Source of the DNA: Flavobacteriaceae bacterium
GTDB lineage: Bacteria; Bacteroidota; Bacteroidia; Flavobacteriales; Flavobacteriaceae
NCBI GenBank assembly: GCA_002702745.1
Contig: PABM01000011.1
Location: forward strand, 54,830 to 118,829
DNA length: 64,000 nucleotides
Direction of reading: 5' to 3'
In this document: in pieces, positions 36,649 to 43,289 of the stretch
Position numbering within the stretch: position 1 is the stretch's first letter
Layout: the number at the start of each line of letters is the position of its first letter
Program-made: the position numbers and the translations under genes
The notes under the pieces: generated by a model
Databases searched by the model: none
The model's input: the letters and a program-made list of their open reading frames with translations, nothing else
What the model was told of the DNA's origin: nothing

Positions 36649-36732
36649 TTTACATGAAGGAGTTCCATCTTGGATTTTATTTAACTGGATACGAAAAAAG
36701 AATCAGGATGTTGCTTCGTTTGATTATGTAAA

Positions 36733-36897
36733 TTATTTCACAAAAAAGAAATAATATATGGTATATGCAATCATACTAAAGCTGATAAAAAAGCTTAGTT
36801 TCATTAATGATTTATTTTGTGGATTTTTTCTGATTAGAATTCTTACAATCCAATTTAAAACAAATAACGTGACTATAATAATTAAGGGTGTTGGCAT
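36733..36897 (-). CDS. Small membrane protein, 54 residues
   Basis: ATG 36897 to TAA 36733. It starts MPTPLIIIVTLFVLNWIVRI, then a basic loop RKNPQNKS and a second helix LSFFISFSMIAYTIYYFFF, a clean two-helix hairpin. It begins 14 bp after the stop of the YdjM-type gene on the same strand and is probably co-transcribed. No family recognised. Confidence 0.5.
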   Translation of the reverse strand: MPTPLIIIVTLFVLNWIVRILIRKNPQNKSLMKLSFFISFSMIAYTIYYFFFVK

Positions 36898-36911
36898 AAA
36901 TTAAAATTAAA

Positions 36912-37964
36912 TTAAATTCCTTTTAATCTTTCATAAAACGCGCTAAATTCATCAGAAAAATTTCTGTTTTTTCTAAATGATTTTCTCTCTTGAATTTTCA
37001 GCGCATCCATTTTTTCGTTTGTCTCACTTAAGAATATTTCTCCTTTGCTATTCTTATTTATAACATATGACCATATGTACGGCGAAGCATTTTCATCAAA
37101 CCCTTTTAGCCCAAGTTTTAAATTCCAAAAAATTAACTCATCATCTTCATATGTCATTAAGTAATTTCCGTTTGACAGAATTATTAGTTGCTGAATTTTT
37201 TTCTCATTAATAAATTGTTTTAACATGTCATGGTTTTTAGGAAACTTTTTGGTAAAAACAGGTCTTGTTTTGTCAAATAATGAGTAATATGTAAATATAT
37301 AAGAGTCCTCTAATTCAATTTGACTTGACCATAAGACACTATTAAAATAGGTCGCCCTAGTATTAATATCTTTGTATTCAATATTATTTTCCTCTAGTGC
37401 TTTTGCAATATTATAATGGGCCATCCCTTTAAACAATAAAGTAATAAGTAAATATGCTGAGCTTATAATTAAGCCTAATGAATTGTAGAGTTTTCTTTTT
37501 TTAGAAAGCCTGTCTTGAAATGCAGTTAGTATTAGGAAAGTTAAAAAAGGAAGACTATAGATTGGGTCTATAATAAATATGTTTTCTATAGCTACACGCC
37601 ATTCGAAAGGCCAAAAGAGCTGAGTACCCCAAGTGGTTTGAGCATCAAGTATCGGGTGAGTAATGATTGCTAAAAAAAACATTTTAAACCAATCATTAAA
37701 ACTAACATGGGAATAGCTAGAATATATATTTTTTAAAATAAACGCTAAAATTGGAGCTGCTACAAACGGGAATATAAGAGAATGAGAAAAACCTCTATGC
37801 ATTACAGAAGCGGTAAGATCATCAACAAAAAATCTGGTAACTATATCAAAATCTGGAATAGTTCCAGCTATTGCTCCAAGTACTATAGCTTTGTTGCCAA
37901 TTTTTTTCCCAAGTGTAGCTTCAGCTACAGAAGCACCTAAAACAATTTGAGTTAATGAGTCCAT
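36912..37964 (-). CDS. YdjM/DUF457-type membrane-bound metal-dependent hydrolase
   Basis: 350 residues. MDSLTQIVLGASVAEA is the family-typical start, confirming the ATG at 37964. The metal-binding set is PDFD (37-40), MHRGFSHS (His56, His61) and ITHPILDAQTTWG. About five membrane helices occupy the N-terminal 190 residues; a C-terminal soluble part (about 195-350) follows. The family includes E. coli YdjM, and its substrate is not known. A strong terminator for the upstream gene ends directly at this start codon, so expression may depend on readthrough. Confidence 0.85.
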   Translation of the reverse strand: MDSLTQIVLGASVAEATLGKKIGNKAIVLGAIAGTIPDFDIVTRFFVDDLTASVMHRGFSHSLIFPFVAAPILAFILKNIYSSYSHVSFNDWFKMFFLAIITHPILDAQTTWGTQLFWPFEWRVAIENIFIIDPIYSLPFLTFLILTAFQDRLSKKRKLYNSLGLIISSAYLLITLLFKGMAHYNIAKALEENNIEYKDINTRATYFNSVLWSSQIELEDSYIFTYYSLFDKTRPVFTKKFPKNHDMLKQFINEKKIQQLIILSNGNYLMTYEDDELIFWNLKLGLKGFDENASPYIWSYVINKNSKGEIFLSETNEKMDALKIQERKSFRKNRNFSDEFSAFYERLKGI

Positions 37965-38001
37965 AAAAAAAAGAGGCTTTTAAAAATTCTTAAAAGCCTC
38001 T
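37965..38001 (-). terminator. Rho-independent terminator abutting the next start codon
   Basis: Perfect 12-bp stem: on the plus strand AGAGGCTTTTAA (37972-37983) and TTAAAAGCCTCT (37990-38001), loop AAATTC, followed in the minus direction by an uninterrupted T-tract running right up to ATG 37964. It terminates the gene at 38021-38767 and lies in the entire leader of the YdjM-type gene. Confidence 0.85.
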
Positions 38002-38020
38002 CCAATAATTATACCTTAAA

Positions 38021-38767
38021 TTAATAGGTAATCATTAAACTTTCTTCCTCAATCCATGTGCCAATGGGTGCATCTCTCATGGCTTTCCATTCGCTGTCTG
38101 CATTTCTCTTTTTCATTCTTTGATCTAGGCCGTTAAAGTAAGCTGCTCTTGACTCACCTAATATCACCATAACATAATCACCACTTTCTGTTCCACCAAA
38201 AACTGGTTCAAGCATTAAGGTGATATATTTGTTATTAAGCTTTATATCATTCTGAATTTGTTTTTTTTGTATTTCTTCAAATGCACTTCTTTCACCCCAA
38301 CCAATATCAACTGTGACATGTCTTCTATATGTATGTTTTGGTAATTCTTCCATTAGATTCATTCCTTCAGGCACATAGCTAAGGTCTGGCCTCATTTTAA
38401 ATACGTGACTCATAACAAACTCGGTGTCAGTTCCTTCAAAAGCATTTTCACCATTCATTTCTCTGAATTTTGCTAAAACTTCTGGTCTTAAATTTTCATT
38501 AAAGTTTTTTTCCCATGCCTCGAAATCAGCAAGACTTTCAAACGCTTGAGAGAAATAAACGGAATTTCCATCCATTTCTGTAAGCAAGAATGTTCTGGGT
38601 GCATTTTCATCCATTTCTAAAATTAGATTTTTCCAATCATTCATTAATTTTTCAGTCTTTGCCTGGTTAGCAGTTTCCCATTCGTTTGAAATTACATATT
38701 CTGGCAATTGAGCAAATGCTCCTAAAGTTACCAGTAAGCAAAACGTACTTGTAATTATATTTTTCAT
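38021..38767 (-). CDS. Secreted protein of unknown function
   Basis: 248 residues with signal peptide (about 1-19, ending LGAFAQ). Two halves look distantly similar: residues 20-110 (RTFLLTEMDGNSVYFSQAF, SLADFEAWEKN) and 135-245 (HTYRRHVTVDIGWGER, NKYITLMLEPVFGGTESGDY, YFNGLDQRMKK). This is the strand-helix pattern of dimeric alpha/beta-barrel (ABM/NIPSNAP-like) folds. No catalytic motif or known family assigned. It has its own terminator. Upstream is 120 bp of AT-rich sequence shared with the divergent sixA-like gene. Confidence 0.6.
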   Translation of the reverse strand: MKNIITSTFCLLVTLGAFAQLPEYVISNEWETANQAKTEKLMNDWKNLILEMDENAPRTFLLTEMDGNSVYFSQAFESLADFEAWEKNFNENLRPEVLAKFREMNGENAFEGTDTEFVMSHVFKMRPDLSYVPEGMNLMEELPKHTYRRHVTVDIGWGERSAFEEIQKKQIQNDIKLNNKYITLMLEPVFGGTESGDYVMVILGESRAAYFNGLDQRMKKRNADSEWKAMRDAPIGTWIEEESLMITY

Positions 38768-38887
38768 AGTTAATTAAATTTAGTTAAGACATCAATATAG
38801 CTATTATTTAGATTCGCTCAAAATAAGCTCATTATTTATTATGTAAGAGTAATATTTTTAAAATAAATTTACATCTAAACAAATTCA

Positions 38888-39376
38888 ATGAAAAAATTAA
38901 TTATTGTTAGACACTCTAAATCATCATGGAAAGAAATAAACTTAACAGATTTTAATAGACCGCTAAACGGGAGAGGTAAATCAGACGGGCTTTTAATGGC
39001 GGATTATTTAAAGAGCAAAATCAATAAAATTGATTATTTGCATTCGAGTAGATCTGTAAGGACTTTTGAAACATCCAATTATTTTATTAACCAAATACAA
39101 TTTGGAAAAGTAGAATATGATGATTCTTTATATCACAGTTCTGCACCATCAATATTAAATATGATTAGAAATTATTCAGATAATTTTTCATCTGTAATGA
39201 TTATTGCACATAACCCAGGTTTGACAAATTTGATCAATGATATAACAAATATTTATATAGATAATTTACCAACAACTGGTCTAGCAGAAATAGATTTTAA
39301 TTGCCTCAGATGGAATGATATTTCGTCAAAAAAAAGTAATCTTGTTGAAATAAAATTCCCTAAGCAGTTAAAATAA
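38888..39376 (+). CDS. SixA-like histidine phosphatase
   Basis: 162 residues of the histidine-phosphatase (phosphoglycerate-mutase-like) superfamily. The catalytic RHG-type motif is IVRHSKSSW (His9), and FNRPLNGRGKSDGLLMADYL follows, typical of SixA. The second catalytic histidine is in MIIAHNPGLT. SixA dephosphorylates phosphohistidine proteins, but members may act on small phosphate esters. A DoxX-like gene follows 37 bp later. Confidence 0.88.
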   Translation: MKKLIIVRHSKSSWKEINLTDFNRPLNGRGKSDGLLMADYLKSKINKIDYLHSSRSVRTFETSNYFINQIQFGKVEYDDSLYHSSAPSILNMIRNYSDNFSSVMIIAHNPGLTNLINDITNIYIDNLPTTGLAEIDFNCLRWNDISSKKSNLVEIKFPKQLK

Positions 39377-39413
39377 TTTTATATATTTAAGCAGCTAACT
39401 AAATTTTTATATT

Positions 39414-39782
39414 ATGACACTTATAATGGTTCTACAGCTTATAATTGCAATTGGACTAATAAATGTTTGGCTTTTCAGATTTAATAAAGCCACAGATTAT
39501 AGAGGCGGGGACGCTACAAATATGAAAGAGGAGTTTATCACATACGGCCTTCCAGTGTGGCTTATGTATTTTATTGGAGCAATGAAGGTTTCTATCGCAC
39601 TTATGCTAATTATTAGCTTTTGGATAGAGGAATTACTTATATATAATCTGGTTGCCTTAGCTGCATTAATGATTGCGGCAGTATTTATGCATGTCAAGGT
39701 TAAGGATCCTATAAAGAAATCTTATCCCGCTTTGTCAATTTTATTTATGATAGCATTGATAATGTATTTCACTATGCGGTAA
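39414..39782 (+). CDS. DoxX-like membrane protein
   Basis: 122 residues with four membrane helices: MVLQLIIAIGLINVWLF, LPVWLMYFIGAMKVSIALML, LVALAALMIAAVFMHVKV and PALSILFMIALIMYF. The GAMKV...MLI and HVKVKDPIKKS segments match DoxX_2 proteins. DoxX relatives are linked to quinone or thiol redox systems, but this short group is uncharacterised. A TATATTTA element (near TAnnTTTG) stands about 30 bp upstream. Confidence 0.75.
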   Translation: MTLIMVLQLIIAIGLINVWLFRFNKATDYRGGDATNMKEEFITYGLPVWLMYFIGAMKVSIALMLIISFWIEELLIYNLVALAALMIAAVFMHVKVKDPIKKSYPALSILFMIALIMYFTMR

Positions 39783-39824
39783 CAACACCTCCATTTATTA
39801 ATTCATTTTAAATAAATTGAAAGC

Positions 39825-40751
39825 ATGAAATATTATTATGTATTTACAATATTTTTTGTTTTCAATATTTACTCATTATCTGCCGTTGATTACGTTATTA
39901 ATAGTATCGACAATCATAAAATTCACGGCACATTAATAAATTCAAAAAACCCAAATTCTAATTTAGCCATAATCATTTCTGGATCTGGCCCCACAGACCG
40001 AGACGGGAATAACACATCTATGAAAAGCGATTATTTAAAGATGTTAGCTGAAGGACTTCAAGAAAATGGGATTAGCACATACAGGTATGATAAAAGGGGA
40101 GTTGGTAAAAGTGTAGGAGATTTGAAAAGCAGTAATGAAATTAAATTTTCAGACTATATAAATGACGTGGTTAGCATAATTAATCATTTTAAGGAATCAA
40201 AAAGTTTTAAAGAAGTTATTGTAATTGGACATAGTGAGGGGGCATTAATCGGTATGATTGCAAGTCAATCAATTGCCGACAAATTTATTTCCGTAGCTGG
40301 CGCAGGTGAAGATTATTTAACATTAATTGAAAGACAGTTGTCAATCCAGCCACCCTTTGTTAAATCAATGTCTGAGCCAATTATAGAAAAATTAAAAAAT
40401 AAAAAATTAGTTGATTCGGTTCCGCCCTTACTCAGTAGTTTATTCAGAGTAGATGTTCAGTCATATCTTATAGCTGCATCAAGTTATGATCCTGTAGAGG
40501 AAATTTCAAAGTTAAATATGCCTATTTTAATAATTCAAGGCAGTACAGATATCCAAATTGAAGTTAATGATGCGCTAATATTACATAAAGCTGCAAAGAA
40601 TTCTAGATTGGAGATAATTGATGGTATGAATCATGTTTTCAGGCAGGCAAGCAATAATCGCTTATTGAATTTACAAACTTATGGTAATCCGGAGCTTCTC
40701 ATTGACAATAATATGGTTAATTTAATTTCTGAATTTATAGACCAGAAATAA
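39825..40751 (+). CDS. Secreted alpha/beta hydrolase
   Basis: 308 residues. Signal peptide about 1-20. Oxyanion region IIISGSGPTDRDGNNTS, then YDKRGVGKSVGD, nucleophile elbow VIGHSEGALIG (Ser137), acid in IQGSTDIQIEV and histidine in DGMNHVFRQ. This is the serine aminopeptidase/hydrolase_4-type group of peptidases and esterases. Substrate unknown. It ends at a strong bidirectional terminator shared with the convergent porin gene. Confidence 0.88.
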   Translation: MKYYYVFTIFFVFNIYSLSAVDYVINSIDNHKIHGTLINSKNPNSNLAIIISGSGPTDRDGNNTSMKSDYLKMLAEGLQENGISTYRYDKRGVGKSVGDLKSSNEIKFSDYINDVVSIINHFKESKSFKEVIVIGHSEGALIGMIASQSIADKFISVAGAGEDYLTLIERQLSIQPPFVKSMSEPIIEKLKNKKLVDSVPPLLSSLFRVDVQSYLIAASSYDPVEEISKLNMPILIIQGSTDIQIEVNDALILHKAAKNSRLEIIDGMNHVFRQASNNRLLNLQTYGNPELLIDNNMVNLISEFIDQK

Positions 40752-40777
40752 AAAAACCGCCCAGTGGGCGGTTTTTT
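40750..40777. terminator. Bidirectional rho-independent terminator
   Basis: ACCGCCC-AGT-GGGCGGT hairpin flanked by A6 on the left and T6 on the right. It serves both the alpha/beta hydrolase (plus) and the outer membrane protein (minus). The high GC of the stem stands out against the surrounding sequence. Confidence 0.93.
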
Positions 40778-40801
40778 AAATTATTTCAATTTTTCTTTTT
40801 A

Positions 40802-41365
40802 TTAAAGTTTAAAGAAAATTGACAGAGATGGTGTAGCATTAACATTGTTAATTTCACCTTCCCAACCGAACATCATAGAAGAATCGTCTCCTTGCTTAAC
40901 ATACTGAAGTATGTTTGCCAATTGGAAGTTGATGATGATGTTCTCATTAACAAAGTAATTCATACCTATACCAGAACCTAATCTAGTTTGAGCATCATCA
41001 AAGCTATCACCACTGGTAGTGCCAAATCCTACAGCCCACCATAATTTAGTTTTGTCTCCTAAATCCATAAAATAGTTATAGTAAGCCAAACCAAAATCAG
41101 TGTTAGAAACTTTAGTTCCATCAACGTCTGTACTCATAAGTCCTAAAGACACACCAATAGCTGATTTTTCATTTAAGAAGTAACCTGCTTGAGGAGCGAT
41201 AGTGTTCATCTTAGTTTCAACACCATCCATGTCCATAGAACCAAATGTAATTCCACCACCAAGTAACCAGTCTCCAGCTTCGTAACCGTAGCTAGCATCA
41301 TCCTGAGCGTTAATAGTAGAAATACCGAAAAATAATACCGTAATAAAAAGTAATAATTTTTTCAT
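40802..41365 (-). CDS. Small outer membrane beta-barrel protein
   Basis: 187 residues. Signal peptide about 1-20 (ISTINAQ). The rest is amphipathic beta-strands: YEAGDWLLGGGITFGSMD, TIAPQAGYFLNEKSAIGVSLG, FGLAYYNYFMDLG, LGSGIGMNYFVNENIIINFQLAN, ending in aromatic FFKL. This fits an eight-stranded porin/OmpA-barrel type. Ligand unknown. It has the clearest promoter in this half of the window and probably high expression. Confidence 0.85.
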   Translation of the reverse strand: MKKLLLFITVLFFGISTINAQDDASYGYEAGDWLLGGGITFGSMDMDGVETKMNTIAPQAGYFLNEKSAIGVSLGLMSTDVDGTKVSNTDFGLAYYNYFMDLGDKTKLWWAVGFGTTSGDSFDDAQTRLGSGIGMNYFVNENIIINFQLANILQYVKQGDDSSMMFGWEGEINNVNATPSLSIFFKL

Positions 41366-41394
41366 TTTAAATAAATTTTTAGTTAATATGAGGC

Positions 41395-41422
41395 AAATAT
41401 ACTAAATTATTTAAAAAACAAC
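41395..41422 (-). promoter_or_regulatory. Flavobacterial promoter of the outer membrane barrel gene
   Basis: TTG (41422-41420), 17-nt spacer, TATATTTG (41402-41395) on the minus strand: full consensus TTG-N17-TAnnTTTG. It lies 30 bp before the ATG. Confidence 0.75.
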
Positions 41423-41524
41423 TTTTTTTTTGAGATATCAGTAATTTTACATTCCTTTTTTTGACAAATTCATTTCTGTTAGTTTATGATTTACAAAGAC
41501 TTAAGAAGAAATCAAGAAATTCAC

Positions 41525-41532
41525 TAAATTTG
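41525..41532 (+). promoter_or_regulatory. -7 box (TAAATTTG) for the Bax-inhibitor-like gene
   Basis: Exact TAnnTTTG match 18 bp before ATG 41551. No TTG at ideal -33 spacing. Confidence 0.4.
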
Positions 41533-41550
41533 AGTAATAATTAGCTAAAA

Positions 41551-42303
41551 ATGAACAAAACCCATCTCTCTTACAGAACTTCCAATCCTGCATTGAACTC
41601 TAATACTTTCAAGAATCCAGTAAAAAATAGCTCGTTATTTCTTGATAAAACAATGACAATTCAGGGTACTGTTGACAAAACTGCAATCTCATTAGTATTA
41701 TTAATCATTGCTGCATATTATACATTTTCAGCAGGGATGGAAAGTATGATTATGATTGGGTCTATCGGAGGATTAATCTTAGCTATACTCACAATTTTTA
41801 AAAAAGAATGGGCTCCGTTTACTGTCCCCTTTTATGCTATATTTGAAGGATTAGCCCTTGGATCATTATCATACATATACAACACTCAATACGATGGTAT
41901 TGTTTTACAAGCTGTTTCAATAACAGTTCTGGTTTTATTTTCTTTACTATTTGCTTACAGATCAAAAATTATAAAACCGACTGAGAATTTTAAGTTAGGA
42001 TTATTTGCAGCAACCGGTGGGATATTCCTTCTATATTTGATAAGCTTTGTTATGAGCTTCTTTGGCTCGGGAATATCTCTTTTAAACCCTAATAATTCCT
42101 CTATGTTAAGTATTGGCTTATCTTTTGGTATTGTAATAATAGCAGCACTTAATCTAGTAATTGATTTTGATTTCATTGAAGAAGGATCTGAAAAAGGTGC
42201 TCCAAAATATATGGAGTGGTATGCTGCCTTTGGGCTTCTAGTAACATTGATATGGCTATACTTAGAGCTATTAAGATTACTGGCAAAAATGAAAAATAGA
42301 TAG
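41551..42303 (+). CDS. Bax inhibitor-1/YccA-family membrane protein
   Basis: 250 residues. A soluble N-terminal tail (SYRTSNPALNSNTFKNP) is followed by seven hydrophobic segments, with the YccA-type PFYAIFEGLALGSLSYIYN and DFDFIEEGSEKGAPKYMEWYAAFGLLVTLIWLYLELLRLL at the end (conserved Asp/Glu residues of the calcium-leak family). In E. coli YccA modulates FtsH; here the role is unproven. An exact TAAATTTG (41525-41532) stands 18 bp upstream as a probable -7 box. It abuts the convergent DUF3078 gene. Confidence 0.9.
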   Translation: MNKTHLSYRTSNPALNSNTFKNPVKNSSLFLDKTMTIQGTVDKTAISLVLLIIAAYYTFSAGMESMIMIGSIGGLILAILTIFKKEWAPFTVPFYAIFEGLALGSLSYIYNTQYDGIVLQAVSITVLVLFSLLFAYRSKIIKPTENFKLGLFAATGGIFLLYLISFVMSFFGSGISLLNPNNSSMLSIGLSFGIVIIAALNLVIDFDFIEEGSEKGAPKYMEWYAAFGLLVTLIWLYLELLRLLAKMKNR

Positions 42304-43209
42304 TTAAATAATATTTGGTATCTCCATTATATCAACTACAAATGCAAGTCCAAATACTTCTCTTATCTGAATCTTTCTTATAGCATTATCATCATAAATA
42401 CATTGTATAATTAGAGTAGTAGATAAGTAATCATTAATTTTCATGAAGGCGGAGAGGGTATAGTCAATATCTATATTATCTGCCTTATATAAATAATCTG
42501 AATAGAGATTTACTCTTTGTTCCAACATTATATTTTCGAGCAGCTCAAATTTGTAGAAGGCACTAATCGAAGCACCCAACTCAAACCTGGAATTTTGGCC
42601 TCTGGGAACACCAAAATATTCTTCCCCTTCGTTTAAATCATTAGTAAACTTTTTACTTGCTAAAATTAATCTTCCTGTCAACGGTGCAAAATTTACCCAA
42701 AGTGAATTACTTTCCTTCCAATAAACTCCGACTCCTAGCTGAATATATGCTGGAGAGAATATTCTTGTTTTCTCTGTTCTGATTTCATTTCCCTGCTCGT
42801 TTGTTGAGTATTTAAACCCCTTTGCAAATTGTGTTTTAAAGTTTAAAAAGCTTGAAAAGCTAAATTTTTCAATAAACTTTTTACCCATAACAGAATTTAT
42901 TTCTATCCTATCATCTATTTTTTTAAAAAATTTACTATCACTATTCTTATTTACCCCAAATGAACCAATCATTTTTGTATCCCACGACCATCCATTTCTA
43001 TAGTAATTAAGATTATAATCAACAGAAAGTGTACCTGCAATGCTGTTTTCACCCCCAGAAACCCAGTTACTGAAAGCCGTCTGATTTACTAAAAAACTAG
43101 TTTTTCCAGATTTTTGCCAACCATCAGCCTTTGTTGAATCAGTCATCTTTTCTTGAGAAAAGGTGTTTAAATTAAGAGCTAGTAAGATTATAATTGAAAT
43201 CTTTTTCAC
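42304..43209 (-). CDS. DUF3078 domain outer membrane protein
   Basis: 301 residues with signal peptide (ALNLNTFSQ). DUF3078 features: WQKSGKTSFLVNQTAFSNW, GGENSIAGTLSVDYNLNYY, WSWDTKMIGSFGVNK and repeated amphipathic strands to the end. DUF3078 is a Bacteroidota-specific predicted beta-barrel of unknown function. Its stop codon lies directly next to that of the Bax-inhibitor gene, with no bases between. Upstream, 80 bp separate it from the divergent beta-mannosidase gene. Confidence 0.85.
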   Translation of the reverse strand: MKKISIIILLALNLNTFSQEKMTDSTKADGWQKSGKTSFLVNQTAFSNWVSGGENSIAGTLSVDYNLNYYRNGWSWDTKMIGSFGVNKNSDSKFFKKIDDRIEINSVMGKKFIEKFSFSSFLNFKTQFAKGFKYSTNEQGNEIRTEKTRIFSPAYIQLGVGVYWKESNSLWVNFAPLTGRLILASKKFTNDLNEGEEYFGVPRGQNSRFELGASISAFYKFELLENIMLEQRVNLYSDYLYKADNIDIDYTLSAFMKINDYLSTTLIIQCIYDDNAIRKIQIREVFGLAFVVDIMEIPNII

Positions 43210-43289
43210 GAGATAAAATTAACATAAAGTTTAAAATTATAAATTATTCATTTTTCTTTAAAATTTAGAATTCATAATTTGTTAACTAT

